A stretch of DNA of 42,267 nt from Vicinamibacteraceae bacterium. Its GTDB lineage: Bacteria; Acidobacteriota; Vicinamibacteria; Vicinamibacterales; UBA8438. Positions within the stretch are counted from its first letter, which is position 1. Every line of letters starts with the position of its first letter. Made by a program: the position numbers and the translations under genes. The notes below the pieces were generated by a model that was given only the letters and a program-made list of their open reading frames with translations, was not told the origin of the DNA and searched no databases. Of this stretch, positions 9,301 to 18,434 are shown piece by piece. Location of the stretch: the NCBI GenBank assembly GCA_012271165.1, contig JAAXGX010000013.1, positions 304 to 42,570 on the forward strand. Reading direction: 5' to 3'.

Positions 9301-10331
9301 GCCGCCAGCAGCGCCAACGCGACGGCGAGCGCGCCCAGGAGCAGCAGATCGGCGGGCGACCTCAACAGACCGGGAAAGTGGGTGGAGCTGTAGACTTCCG
9401 GCGAGAACAGGCGGCTCCGAGCCGGGGCCGGCGCGCCGGCGACGCGCAGCAGGAGCACCGCGCTGCCGAGCCCCGCGGCGGCCAGGCCGCCGAGCCGCAG
9501 GTTCTCCCCGGCGGTCGTCCGGCGCGGCGCGAGGATTGCTACCGGCAGCGCCGCGAGGAGGACGACCAGGGCCACGAACGCCAGGCTCAGGTCGCGGACC
9601 GCCCGCCGCCAGTCGTCGCGCGCCGCGCGCAGATCGTCACCGGACACGGTGGCGTCCAGCAGGCGCTCCCCGTGCGGCGACCGCAGCTCGAACGCTCGCG
9701 GCCCGGGGCCCGGGGCAGCATCCCCGGCATGGGGTCGCACGATGACATCGGCAATGGGCGCGTCGAGTCGAAACGCGTCGGACGGCGTCCCGGCGACGCC
9801 CGGCGCCGTCGACAGCACGCGCTCGGCGGCGATCGAGCCGATGCGCCTCGGCGACGCCGCGCCGCCGGACGGTTCCAGCACCGGCTCGATGTAGACGAGA
9901 CGCAACCCGAGCGGGCCCGGCGCGACGAAGAACGTGCGGTCTCCCCGCACGCGGCGGGCGGGAATCTCCGATGGTCGCCCCGCCCAGGCCCGGGCGGACG
10001 CCGCGGCCCCGTAGACCGTGACGGCGACGTCGGAGACGCCGCCGTCGGCCGCCGCGGCGCGTGTGGCCGCGAACAGGCGGGGCAGGGAGGCCGCCCCCCC
10101 GTCGATACCGCCGACGACTGCCGGCTGGACCGCCAGGCGCGCTGCCAGCGATTCCAGCGAGACGGCCATCGCCGTGAAGTTGCGCGACACGTGACGCTGG
10201 ACCTTGTGAAACGCGGCGTCGTCCGATCCGCCCAGCCGGCCGAACTCGATCAGCCGGCCGCCAGCCTGGATGAGAATCACCCCGGCAGCTCCAGCCAGCA
10301 CGGCGCGGCGCCACGAGCGCGGACTACTCAT
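6372..10331 (-). CDS. Very large multi-sensor NtrY-like histidine kinase
   Basis: This predicted inner-membrane sensor kinase has about 1319 aa. Reading from the N-terminus: one TM helix; an extracytoplasmic region (about 36-240); a bundle of roughly eight TM helices (about 247-525); a second extracytoplasmic domain (about 525-790); two TM helices (about 794-866); a third sensor domain (about 866-1010); TM; HAMP (about 1036-1085); HisKA with VAHEIKNPLTP (His about 1107); and HATPase_c with NVIDNALHAM, DTGAGVD and GTGLGMAIAK. All catalytic boxes are intact. The C-terminal half resembles NtrY; the N-terminal bundle is not one I recognise. The ATG at 10331 overlaps the stop of the upstream propeller gene (ATGAGTAG), implying translational coupling. 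The ORF track start 60 codons upstream would lie inside that gene. No receiver domain or response-regulator gene is in the window. Confidence 0.88.
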   Translation of the reverse strand: MSSPRSWRRAVLAGAAGVILIQAGGRLIEFGRLGGSDDAAFHKVQRHVSRNFTAMAVSLESLAARLAVQPAVVGGIDGGAASLPRLFAATRAAAADGGVSDVAVTVYGAAASARAWAGRPSEIPARRVRGDRTFFVAPGPLGLRLVYIEPVLEPSGGAASPRRIGSIAAERVLSTAPGVAGTPSDAFRLDAPIADVIVRPHAGDAAPGPGPRAFELRSPHGERLLDATVSGDDLRAARDDWRRAVRDLSLAFVALVVLLAALPVAILAPRRTTAGENLRLGGLAAAGLGSAVLLLRVAGAPAPARSRLFSPEVYSSTHFPGLLRSPADLLLLGALAVALALLAAMFLERVRLASRGARRALSPRRAPWFLATHLAGGVVLAVALGGLQAVTADTVSASAVDLLHTSLSPWDAGRAGLLAGLLLAAVGSIWGGVVVLMATRIAWRHGRRDAVPVAAAVVAWSAPGLAIVAAGAQPAGPFGAALAGTLAAVLSVPAVRPWFRHASHASRMLAALLAMVLPALLLYPTLWHHAERAKRALVETQYAVQAASYPEELQAHLGRALAQIDAIPDLPIMAAAPPARQVEQPDTDRAFSVWRRTDLALLRLTSAVELYGAQGGLVSRFALNFPEYEGVPQGWISGTCDWEIFGEAAPFGSEERRVLHGDRALCTPADSHARGPAARGSVVVHLALDYQALPFISPRNPYAELLRGRASPLADRQVGRDVELVIYGWGLQPIFTSGPSAWLLDEDLFARVYASREPFWTTRARSGQDYEVYVTNNRAGIYALGYPAFGLFDHLVRLVEIAAFVGVVCLVLFLTAVGAAPWAAARQRFGRALLREIRTSFYRRLLLAFVAATVIPVLALAVVIRTYYTAQLRADVETGAARTAAVAQRVIEESSRLPQTGEAAVSVINDDLLVFISQIIDQDVNIFEGSRLLATSERDLFTSGLLPTRTPDGVYDAIALDRMPSYVAEDAIGSLRYLVAATPLRAGGRDAILTVPLASRQQQIEDQIADLDRGILLGVVLFIVLGAGGGFYLAERIADPVKRLTRATRQLARGNFDAQVAVRSADELQRLVAAFNRMAIDLKDQQRRLERTHRLEAWAEMARQVAHEIKNPLTPVQLSAEHLLRVNRDRGEPLSPVLQSCVDSILAQVRILRRISSEFSSYASSPAVNREATDLAALVHGVLTPYLVGVEDRIAVTVDIAAGSPPVLVDRTLVGRALTNVIDNALHAMPGRGSLRIHAAVSAAAVLLAVADTGAGVDRATLRRIFEPYFSTKVSGTGLGMAIAKRNVELSGGTIRVESRKEHGTTVTMTLPLAASSGG

Positions 10332-11607
10332 CGGCGGACCATCCGATCGGGGCCGCCACCCGGGCGGCGCCGGTTGCCGGCGGCTCGAACGGGAGCACGT
10401 CGGCCGGTACGAGCGGTGCGGGAACGGGCAGCAGCGGCGGCGGCGGAAATTCGAGCGGGAACGGCGCGGGGCCGGTCGCGGGCCGCATGCCGACGAGGCG
10501 TCCATCGGCAATCAGCAGCACGACCCCCGGACCGGAGCCGGCCACCGACGGGGCGAAGTGGGGCGGCGCGCCGAGCTCGTCGGCCGCCGCCAGGCTGCCG
10601 ACCGGCCGGCCGTGCTCGCGATCGAACGCGCGGACGTGCGCCGACACGCCCGAGACGAACAGCGCCCGTCCCACGATCACGGGGCCGGAGCGCGGGCGGC
10701 CTGGCAGGGGCCGCCGCCATTGCTGAACGCCGCTGGTGCGATCGAGCGCCCAGAGAATGTTGTCCAGCGATGCGAAGTACAGCCGGCGCTCGTCCACCGC
10801 CGGCAGGCCGACGACGTCGCCGCCGGCGCGCCAGCGCCAGTCGAGGCTGCCGTCCTCCGGCGACAGGCGGTACAGGTAGTTGTCTGTCGCCCCGACGAAC
10901 ACCGCGTCGAGCGGCAGCACCTCGCCTGGGCTCCCGCGCAACGTCCGCTCCCAGAGCCGCGTCCCCGTCGTGAGATCGAGCGCGACGAGCCGCCCGTCAT
11001 CGATCGGCACGAACAGACGGCGCCCCCCGACCGAGGGCCGCACGCGCAGCGGACCGCCGAGCGGGCGCCGCCAGAGCTCGCCGCCGTCGGCGGCCCGCAG
11101 CGCAGCGACCTCGCCGGTCGCGAGCGAGACGACCAGCCAGCCCGCCGCGCGGAGGGGCGCCGCGGAGATCGGCGCCGCGAACTCCCGCGTCCACAGCGGC
11201 TCCGCATCGGCAGCCCGCAGGGCGACCAGGTTGGCGCCGGACGCGACGATCACGCTGCCGCCGGCCGCCGCGGGAGGGAACCCGGTTCGCCGGGCGTTGA
11301 TCCAGGCCGGCTCGCCATCGCGCAGTCGAATCGCCGCCAGCGTGCCGTCGCGAAGCGGGACGTAGGCGTGGCTGCCGTCGTAGCCGGGCGCCGCGGCCGG
11401 CGGCTGGCCCAGGTCGGCCGTCCAGGCGGGCTCGAGCGGAAAGATGGACGCAGGCCGCTCGCGGACGCCGGCCCGAGCGCCGCCCGCCCCGTGCTGCGCA
11501 GCCGCGGGGAGCGCGGGGCACGCCGCGCCCGCGGCCAGGCACATCACGGACACCGTGGATAGTCGTCGTGCGATACCACAAGATATAGTGGTGCGACCGG
11601 TGCCCAC
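10324..11607 (-). CDS. Secreted PQQ-type beta-propeller protein (BamB-like)
   Basis: The 427-aa product has a signal-peptide-like N-terminus (basic stretch with RR, hydrophobic VMCLAAGAACPALP, cleavage near AAAQ). Repeated blades carry the PQQ/BamB-type pattern, for example VALRAADAEPLWTREF, ALRAADGGELWRR, VALDLTTGTRLWERT and WALDRTSGVQQWRR. BamB-like propellers serve as scaffolds in outer-membrane protein assembly; a redox role is not supported by any visible catalytic residue. No lipobox cysteine is obvious, unlike true BamB. The GTG start at 11607 has no Shine-Dalgarno and lies 6 nt after a minus-strand -10-like TATTAT, so a leaderless start is possible. It overlaps the kinase gene by 8 bp, which suggests a functional link with it. 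Confidence 0.8.
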   Translation of the reverse strand: MGTGRTTISCGIARRLSTVSVMCLAAGAACPALPAAAQHGAGGARAGVRERPASIFPLEPAWTADLGQPPAAAPGYDGSHAYVPLRDGTLAAIRLRDGEPAWINARRTGFPPAAAGGSVIVASGANLVALRAADAEPLWTREFAAPISAAPLRAAGWLVVSLATGEVAALRAADGGELWRRPLGGPLRVRPSVGGRRLFVPIDDGRLVALDLTTGTRLWERTLRGSPGEVLPLDAVFVGATDNYLYRLSPEDGSLDWRWRAGGDVVGLPAVDERRLYFASLDNILWALDRTSGVQQWRRPLPGRPRSGPVIVGRALFVSGVSAHVRAFDREHGRPVGSLAAADELGAPPHFAPSVAGSGPGVVLLIADGRLVGMRPATGPAPFPLEFPPPPLLPVPAPLVPADVLPFEPPATGAARVAAPIGWSADE

Positions 11608-11608
11608 C

Positions 11609-11623
11609 CCGCTATAATAGCGG
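11609..11623. promoter_or_regulatory. Palindromic bidirectional -10 between propeller gene and guaA
   Basis: CCGCTAT-A-ATAGCGG is a perfect 15-bp inverted repeat. It contains a consensus TATAAT (11613-11618) reading toward guaA and TATTAT reading toward the propeller gene. A weak -35 (GTGCGA, 16-bp spacer) is present for guaA; none is clear on the other strand. Transcription toward guaA would give a leader of about 60 nt. Confidence 0.5.
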
Positions 11624-11686
11624 CACGGGGTTGATTTATCCCGGCGGCGTGCCGTCCCATTCCACGACGAACTGGCACAATCTTCG

Positions 11687-13228
11687 GTGGCCCATCAGAC
11701 GATCCTCGTTCTGGACTTCGGCTCGCAGTACACACAGCTGATCGCCAGGCGGCTTCGCGAGCTGTCGGTGTACTCCGAAATCCTGCCGTTCGATACGCCG
11801 GCCGAGACGATCCGGGCGCGCGGCGCGGCGGGCCTGATTCTCTCCGGGGGGCCGGCGAGCGTGTCGGATCCCGCCGCCCCGCACTGCGACCCGGCGCTGT
11901 TCGACATCGGCATCCCGGTGCTCGGCATCTGCTACGGCATGCAGGAGATGACCGCGGCGCTCGGCGGCCGGGTCACGCGCGCGCCGGAGCGCGAGTATGG
12001 CCACGCGACGGTAACGGTGCAGGGGAACGGGGCGCTGCTGGCCTCCATGCCGCCGGAGCTGCGTGTCTGGGCGAGCCATGGCGACTTCGTCGCGAGCGTG
12101 CCGCCCGGGTTCACCGTCAAGGCCACCAGCGCCAACGCCCCGGTGGCGGCGATGGAGCATTCGGCCAGGCAACTGCACGGCCTGCTGTTTCACCCGGAGG
12201 TGGTGCATACGCAGGCTGGCGATCGCATTCTGCGCAATTTTGCACGCAATATTTGCACCTGTAGTGGCGATTGGACGATGGCGTCGTTCGTCGACGAGGC
12301 GACGACGCGCATCCGTTCCCGCGTGGGCGCGGAAGGCCGCGTCGTGTGCGGCCTGAGCGGCGGCGTCGACTCGACGGTGACCGCGCTGCTCGTGCACCGC
12401 GCCATCGGCGACCGCCTGACGTGCATCTTCGTCGACAACGGGCTCCTGCGCCGGGACGAGGCCGAGCAGGTCCGGCGGCGCTTCGCCGGGAAGCTGCGCC
12501 TGCCGCTCGTGGTCGAGGACGCGAGCCGCCTCTTTCTCGAGCGGCTGGCGGGCGTGACCGATCCGGAGCGCAAGCGCAAGATCATCGGCGCCACGTTCAT
12601 CGACGTGTTCGAGCGCGTGGCGCAGACGATCGGCCAGTTCGACCATCTGGCGCAGGGCACCCTGTATCCGGACGTCATCGAGAGCGTTTCGGTGGTCGGT
12701 CCGTCGGCCGCGATCAAGAGTCACCACAACGTCGGCGGGCTTCCCGACCGCCTGGCGTTCACGCTCGTCGAGCCGCTCCGGGAGCTGTTCAAGGACGAGG
12801 CGCGCGCGCTCGGGACGGCGCTCGGGCTCGACGACGAGTTCGTCTGGCGCCAGCCGTTTCCGGGCCCCGGCCTCGCCGTGCGGATTCTCGGCGAGGTGAC
12901 CCCGGACCGGCTCGCGCTGCTGCGCCATGCGGACGCCATCGTCGCGGACGAAATTCGCCGCGCCGGCCTGTACCGGCAGCTCTGGCAGTCGTTCGCGGTC
13001 CTGCTGCCCATTCAGAGCGTGGGCGTCATGGGCGACGAGCGGACGTATGAACATACGATTGCCGTGCGCGCCGTCGAGAGCCGCGACGGCATGACCGCGG
13101 ACTGGGCCCGCCTGCCCCACGAGCTGCTCGCGACGATATCGTCGCGCATCGTCAACGAGGTCCACGGCATCAACCGGGTGGTCTACGACATCAGCTCCAA
13201 GCCGCCATCGACAATCGAGTGGGAATGA
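11687..13228 (+). CDS. guaA: GMP synthase (glutamine-hydrolysing)
   Basis: GuaA converts XMP to GMP using glutamine nitrogen. The 513-aa protein is of normal length. The class I glutamine amidotransferase half has its nucleophile C82 in LGICYGMQ and the His-Glu of FHPEV. The ATP-pyrophosphatase half has the P-loop LSGGVDST. The C-terminal dimerisation domain ends with the family signature PPSTIEWE. The start is a GTG with no clear Shine-Dalgarno, but [17 protein letters not shown] aligns with family N-termini. Its stop overlaps the dnaE start (ATGA), and it heads a long co-directional run. Confidence 0.97.
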   Translation: MAHQTILVLDFGSQYTQLIARRLRELSVYSEILPFDTPAETIRARGAAGLILSGGPASVSDPAAPHCDPALFDIGIPVLGICYGMQEMTAALGGRVTRAPEREYGHATVTVQGNGALLASMPPELRVWASHGDFVASVPPGFTVKATSANAPVAAMEHSARQLHGLLFHPEVVHTQAGDRILRNFARNICTCSGDWTMASFVDEATTRIRSRVGAEGRVVCGLSGGVDSTVTALLVHRAIGDRLTCIFVDNGLLRRDEAEQVRRRFAGKLRLPLVVEDASRLFLERLAGVTDPERKRKIIGATFIDVFERVAQTIGQFDHLAQGTLYPDVIESVSVVGPSAAIKSHHNVGGLPDRLAFTLVEPLRELFKDEARALGTALGLDDEFVWRQPFPGPGLAVRILGEVTPDRLALLRHADAIVADEIRRAGLYRQLWQSFAVLLPIQSVGVMGDERTYEHTIAVRAVESRDGMTADWARLPHELLATISSRIVNEVHGINRVVYDISSKPPSTIEWE

Positions 13229-16200
13229 GCGCCAGCTTCGTTCACCTGCATCTGCACACGGAATACTCGCTGCTCGACGGGGCCTGCCGCATCGGGGAGC
13301 TCCTCGATCAGGCGCAGCGCCTCGACATGCCGGCGGTGGCGGTGACCGAGCACGGCAACCTGTTCTCCGCCGTCACGTTCCACGACGAGGCCCGCAAGCG
13401 CGGCATCAAGCCGATCATCGGCTGCGAGGTCTACGTCGCGAACGGCAGCCGCCTGACCAAGAGCGGGACCCCGGGCGAGACGGCCAACCATCTGGTGCTC
13501 CTCGCGACCAACCGCACGGGCTACCACAACCTGATCAAGCTGGTCTCCGCGGGGTACACGGAGGGGTTCTACTACAAGCCGCGGATCGACAAGGACCTGC
13601 TGGCGGAACATGCCGACGGGATCGTCGGGCTCAGCAGCTGCCTGAAGGGCGAGGTCGCCACCCACCTGTGCCGGGAGCAGCAGCAGCGGGCGGTCGCCGC
13701 GGCGGCCACCTATCGCGACCTGCTGGGTCCGGGCAACTTCTTTCTGGAGATGCAGTTCCAGGGCATCGACGCCCAGCGCACGGTGAACGCCGGGTTGCCG
13801 CCGATCGCCCGGGAGCTCGGCGTGCCGCTGGTCTGCACCAACGACGTGCACTACCTGCGGCAGGCCGATCATCACCCGCACGACGTGCTGCTGTGCATCG
13901 GGACGGGCAAGAACGTCCAGGACGAGCAGCGCCTGAGATACCACGGCGACCAGTTCTATCTCAAGACGCCCGCGGAGATGGCGGAGCTGTTCGGGGACTA
14001 CCCGGAGGCGCTGAGCAACACCGTCGCGATCGCCGAACGTTGCGACCTCGACCTGAGCACCAGCGAGAATCACCTGCCGAACTTCGACGTCCCGGACGGC
14101 TACACGCTCGACGGGTACTTCGAGCACGTCGTCCGCGAGGGGTACGCAGCGCGCCTGCCCCGACTGCGGGAGCTGGAGAGCCGCGGCGCCCTGCGTCATC
14201 CGGTCGAGGCCTACGAGGCGAGGCTCGCCTACGAGATCGACGTCATCAAGCGGATGCAGTACCCAGGCTACTTCCTCATCGTCTGGGACTTCATCCGCTA
14301 TGCGCGTGATCACGGCATCCCGGTCGGCCCCGGCCGCGGCTCGGCCGCGGGCAGCCTGGTAGCCTTCTGCCTGCAGATCACCGACGTCGATCCACTGGAT
14401 TTCGATCTCATCTTCGAGCGTTTCCTCAACCCGGAACGCGTCTCGCTCCCGGACATCGACATCGATTTCTGCGAACGCCGGCGGGGCGAGGTCATCGAGT
14501 ACGTCACGCGCAAGTACGGCCGGGAGAACGTCGCCCAGATCATCACCTTCGGGACGATGAAGGCTCGCGCCGCGGTACGTGACGTCGGCCGCACGCTGGG
14601 CATGTCGTACGCGGACGTCGATCGCGTCGCCAAGCAGATTCCGCCGACCCTCGACATGACGCTCGCCCGGGCGGTGGAGGAGAGCTCCGCGCTCAAGGAG
14701 ATGTACCGGCGCGACGAGCGGGTCAAGGAGCTGATCGGCGTGGCGCGCCGGCTGGAGGGCGTGACGCGGCACGCCTCGGTGCACGCTGCCGGCGTCGTCA
14801 TCGCGCCGCAGCCGCTGACCGAGTTCGCACCGCTCTACAAGAGCCAGAAGGACGAGATCACCACCCAGTGGGCCATGAAGGAGGTCGAGCGGGTCGGCCT
14901 GCTCAAGATGGACTTCCTCGGGCTGAGCACGCTGACCCTGCTCCACGACGCCGTGGCGCACATCCGCGCGACGGGGGGGAAGACGCTGGCTCTCGACCAG
15001 ATTCCCCTCGACGACGCCCGGACGTACGAGCTCTTCGGCGACGGTCAGACGCTCGGCGTGTTCCAGTTCGAGAGCTCGGGCATGCGGGAAACCCTGCGCA
15101 AGGCGAAGCCCAAGCGGTTCGACGACCTGATCGCGCTGAACGCGCTCTACCGGCCCGGGCCGCTCCGGGGCGGCGTCATCGACGACTTCATCGCACGCAA
15201 GCACGGCAGGGTGCAGATCTCGTACGAGCTGCCCGAGCTCGAGCCCATCCTCAAGGACACCTACGGGGTCATTGCGTATCAGGAGCAGGTGATGCGCATT
15301 GCCAGCGACCTGGCCGGCTTCACCATGGGCGAGGCCGACCTGCTGCGCAAGGCGATGGGCAAGAAGGACGCCTCGGCGATGCAGGCCCAGCGCAAGCGCT
15401 TCGTTGAGGGCGCGGTCCAGCGCGGCATCGAGCAGCAGAAGGCGACCGGCATCTTCGACCTCATGGAGTACTTCGCCGGCTACGGCTTCAACAAGAGCCA
15501 TTCGACGACGTACGCGCTCCTGGCCTATCAGACGGCCTATCTGAAGGCCAACTATCCCCGGCACTTCATGGCGGCGCTGCTGACCATCGAGCGGCAGAAC
15601 ACCGACAAGCTGGCCGTCTACCTGGGGGAATGCCGCGACCTGGGCGTCCCCATCCTGCCTCCGGACGTCAACAGCAGCGGCCTGCACTTCACGGTCGCCG
15701 GCGACGGCATCCGTTTCGGCCTCGCGGCGATCAAGAACGTGGGCGAGGCGGCCATCGGCTCGATCGTGAAGGCGCGGGAGGCGCGGGGACGCATCGCGTC
15801 GCTCGACCGGCTGTGCGAGGACGTCGACCTGCGGCTGGTGAACAAGCGGGTGCTCGAGAGCCTCACGAAGGCCGGCGCCTTCGATTCGCTCGCGACGTCC
15901 GAACCCCGCCCGCCCGTGGCCGCCCTGCGGGCACGGCTGCTGGCCCTGACGGATCGCGCGCTCGAGCACGGAAGTCGGCGTCAACGCAATCGGGATCGCG
16001 GACAGACGGAGCTGTTCGGCGACTCCGAGGCGGACGAGCCGCTGGAGGTCGGATGGCGCGGCGGCGGCGATCCGGTGCCCGCGTGGACCGACGCGGAGCA
16101 ACTGGCGTTCGAGAAGGAGGCCCTCGGCCTGTACCTCAGCGGGCATCCAATCGACCGCTTCACCGGGGAGCTCGAGGCCGGCGGGGTGCGGCGCATCGAG

Positions 16201-16722
16201 GAGCTCGGCGAGGCGGCGGCGTCCGTGGCGGTTGCCGGCATCATCTCCAACCGCCGCCTGTTGACGACCCGCAAGGGCAGCCCGATGGCCGTGATCACGC
16301 TCGAGGATCGCGGTGGCAGCCTGGAAGCAGTGGTGTTTCCGGATGCGTACGGCAAGTGCTCGTCCCTGCTCGAGCCCAACAGCCTGATCGTCGCCCGCGG
16401 CCGTCTCGAGAAGGACGAGGAAACTGCGCGCCTGATCGTGTCCGAGATTCAACCGCTCTCCGCGCTGGCCGCCGGACCGGGCAGCACCCTGGAAGTGCGG
16501 CTGGAGGCGCCGCCGCTCGATCGGCCCACGCTCGAGGCGCTCGCCGAGGTCTTCGGCCGCCATCGCGGAGACGATCCCGTCTCGCTGCGGATCGAGCTGC
16601 GCCGGCGCAACCGGCCCCTCCGGCTACTGGCCGCGCTGCCGCAGACCCGCGTGCGCTTCTCGGACACGCTGGTGGACGAGGTCGAGCGCGTCTGCGGCAA
16701 GGGCGCGGTTGCGTGGGTCTGA
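13225..16722 (+). CDS. dnaE: DNA polymerase III alpha subunit (DnaE1 type)
   Basis: This replicative polymerase has 1165 aa. Order: N-terminal PHP domain, palm with catalytic PDIDIDF, fingers, helix-hairpin-helix region, and an OB fold ([18 protein letters not shown]) near residues 1000-1080. The PHP metal site looks complete: H9 and H11, D18, His of EHGN, Glu of IGCEVY, His of ANHLVL, Cys of SSCLKG, and the Asp/His of NDVHYL. That suggests a proofreading-competent PHP rather than the degenerate E. coli kind. ATG 13225 overlaps the guaA stop by 4 bp; the ORF track GTG two codons earlier is less likely. recJ follows with a TGATG overlap. Confidence 0.97.
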   Translation: MSASFVHLHLHTEYSLLDGACRIGELLDQAQRLDMPAVAVTEHGNLFSAVTFHDEARKRGIKPIIGCEVYVANGSRLTKSGTPGETANHLVLLATNRTGYHNLIKLVSAGYTEGFYYKPRIDKDLLAEHADGIVGLSSCLKGEVATHLCREQQQRAVAAAATYRDLLGPGNFFLEMQFQGIDAQRTVNAGLPPIARELGVPLVCTNDVHYLRQADHHPHDVLLCIGTGKNVQDEQRLRYHGDQFYLKTPAEMAELFGDYPEALSNTVAIAERCDLDLSTSENHLPNFDVPDGYTLDGYFEHVVREGYAARLPRLRELESRGALRHPVEAYEARLAYEIDVIKRMQYPGYFLIVWDFIRYARDHGIPVGPGRGSAAGSLVAFCLQITDVDPLDFDLIFERFLNPERVSLPDIDIDFCERRRGEVIEYVTRKYGRENVAQIITFGTMKARAAVRDVGRTLGMSYADVDRVAKQIPPTLDMTLARAVEESSALKEMYRRDERVKELIGVARRLEGVTRHASVHAAGVVIAPQPLTEFAPLYKSQKDEITTQWAMKEVERVGLLKMDFLGLSTLTLLHDAVAHIRATGGKTLALDQIPLDDARTYELFGDGQTLGVFQFESSGMRETLRKAKPKRFDDLIALNALYRPGPLRGGVIDDFIARKHGRVQISYELPELEPILKDTYGVIAYQEQVMRIASDLAGFTMGEADLLRKAMGKKDASAMQAQRKRFVEGAVQRGIEQQKATGIFDLMEYFAGYGFNKSHSTTYALLAYQTAYLKANYPRHFMAALLTIERQNTDKLAVYLGECRDLGVPILPPDVNSSGLHFTVAGDGIRFGLAAIKNVGEAAIGSIVKAREARGRIASLDRLCEDVDLRLVNKRVLESLTKAGAFDSLATSEPRPPVAALRARLLALTDRALEHGSRRQRNRDRGQTELFGDSEADEPLEVGWRGGGDPVPAWTDAEQLAFEKEALGLYLSGHPIDRFTGELEAGGVRRIEELGEAAASVAVAGIISNRRLLTTRKGSPMAVITLEDRGGSLEAVVFPDAYGKCSSLLEPNSLIVARGRLEKDEETARLIVSEIQPLSALAAGPGSTLEVRLEAPPLDRPTLEALAEVFGRHRGDDPVSLRIELRRRNRPLRLLAALPQTRVRFSDTLVDEVERVCGKGAVAWV

Positions 16723-18431
16723 TGCATCCCGCGACCGTCTGGGAGCACCTGCCGTGCGACGACGACCACGCCCGGGTCCTGGCGCGCGAGCTGAACGTCC
16801 ACCCGGTCGTCGCCAGGCTGCTGGTGCTGCGCGGCTTCGCTGCCGCCGACGAGGCCAGCGACTTTCTCAATCCGTCGCTCGATCAGCTCCACGACCCGTT
16901 CCTGCTCACGGATCTGCAGGCCGGGGTGGACCGGCTGCTGGCCGCCATCGCGCGGCGGGAACGGATTGCGGTGCACGGCGACTACGACGTGGACGGCATC
17001 ACGTCGACGGTCATCCTGCGCCGCATGATCGAGATGCTGCACGGCGAGGTCGTGCACTTCATCCCCGAACGGCTCCGTGACGGATACGGACTGCAACCCG
17101 CGGCAATCGAGCTGTTGCACGGCATGGGCGTGCGTGTCGTGGTGACCGTGGACTGCGGGATACGGAGCCGGGAAGCCGGGCGGCGGGCCAGGGAGCTGGG
17201 CGTCGATCTCGTGATCACCGACCACCACGAGCCGGAACGCGAGCTGCCGCCGGCGCTGGCGGTGATCAATCCCCGCCGCCACGATTGCTCCTATCCCGAC
17301 AAGGACCTCGCGGGGGTGGGCGTGGCCCTCAAGATGGTCCACGGGCTGTGCGTCAGGAGCGGCCGCCTGCGCTGGCTGCCCGGCTTCCTCAAGCTGGCGG
17401 CCATCGGCACCGTCGCCGACGTCGTCCCGCTGCGCGGCGAGAACCGTGTCATCGCGCGGCTGGGGCTGGAACAACTGAGCCGCGGTCCGCACACGGCAGG
17501 TCTCCAGGCGCTGCTCGATGTGACCGGCCTGACGGCGAAGAAGATCGGGAGCCACGAGGTCGGCTTCGTGCTGGCTCCGCGCGTGAACGCGGCCGGACGC
17601 ATGAACACGCCGGATCTGGCAACCCGTCTGCTGCTGGCCGCGGATCCGGGAATGGCCGGCGAGGCCAGGCGCCTGGCCGAGCGCCTCGACGCCGAGAACA
17701 CGAAACGACGGGAGGAGGAGGCGGAAGTCTTCCGCGACGCCCGCGGGCGCATCGCGAAGGACCCGACCATCGCCGCCCAGAACGCCCTGGTCGTGTGGGC
17801 GGAAGGCTGGCATCGCGGCGTAATCGGGATCGTGGCATCGAAGCTCGTCGACGAATTCCACCGGCCCGCCGTCGTGGTGTCGGTCGAAGGCGAGACCGCG
17901 TACGGCTCCGGGCGCAGCATCCGCGGATTCGATCTGCTCGCCGGACTGGAACACTGCGCCGACCTTTTCGACCGTTTCGGCGGTCACCGTCAGGCCGCCG
18001 GCCTGACGCTGCCGGCGGCCCGGCTCCCGGAGCTTCGAACGCGGCTGGCCGACTATGCGAACGAGCGGCTCGCCCCGCACGATCTCGTGCCGCACCTGGC
18101 GATCGACGCGCGGCTGCCTCTGGCCGACATCAACGCGCGGCTGCTGGCGGAACTCGCCGCTCTCGAGCCGTTCGGCATCGGAAACCGGCGTCCCGTCTTC
18201 CACGCCGGGGCGGTCGAGGTCGTCGACGGACCGCGCATCATCAAGAACCGCCATATCAGCATGACGGTGCGCCAGGGAGGCGCGCGCTTTCGCGGCATGG
18301 CCTGGCGGGCGGCCGACCGCCAGGCGTTCGTCCGCGAGCGCTCCGGTGCACTGGATCTCGCGTTCTCCCTGACCGAGAACACCTTCCGCGGGAACACCTT
18401 CATCGAGCTCTCCGTGGCTGATATAAAGTGA
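16722..18431 (+). CDS. recJ: Single-stranded-DNA-specific exonuclease RecJ
   Basis: RecJ is a 5'-3' exonuclease on single-stranded DNA in RecF-pathway recombination and base-excision and mismatch repair. The 569-aa product has the DHH-family motifs DYDVDG (residues 87-92), TDHHEPE and GSHEVGFVLAPRVNAAGRM, the DHHA1 motif FGGHRQAAG, and a C-terminal OB domain. ATG 16722 shares a base with the dnaE TGA; the long upstream extension in the ORF track is a shadow of dnaE. It is translationally coupled to dnaE, and the next gene begins 3 bp after its stop. Confidence 0.97.
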   Translation: MHPATVWEHLPCDDDHARVLARELNVHPVVARLLVLRGFAAADEASDFLNPSLDQLHDPFLLTDLQAGVDRLLAAIARRERIAVHGDYDVDGITSTVILRRMIEMLHGEVVHFIPERLRDGYGLQPAAIELLHGMGVRVVVTVDCGIRSREAGRRARELGVDLVITDHHEPERELPPALAVINPRRHDCSYPDKDLAGVGVALKMVHGLCVRSGRLRWLPGFLKLAAIGTVADVVPLRGENRVIARLGLEQLSRGPHTAGLQALLDVTGLTAKKIGSHEVGFVLAPRVNAAGRMNTPDLATRLLLAADPGMAGEARRLAERLDAENTKRREEEAEVFRDARGRIAKDPTIAAQNALVVWAEGWHRGVIGIVASKLVDEFHRPAVVVSVEGETAYGSGRSIRGFDLLAGLEHCADLFDRFGGHRQAAGLTLPAARLPELRTRLADYANERLAPHDLVPHLAIDARLPLADINARLLAELAALEPFGIGNRRPVFHAGAVEVVDGPRIIKNRHISMTVRQGGARFRGMAWRAADRQAFVRERSGALDLAFSLTENTFRGNTFIELSVADIK

Positions 18432-18434
18432 TTC

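Noticed and set aside
6966-10973. 1335-aa plus-strand ORF opposite the kinase
   Set aside because: Arg/Gln/Pro-rich low-complexity translation antisense to a clear histidine kinase and propeller gene; it is a GC-rich shadow frame.
13183-16563. 1126-aa minus-strand ORF opposite dnaE
   Set aside because: Complete overlap with dnaE, His/Arg/Gln-rich composition, no motif.
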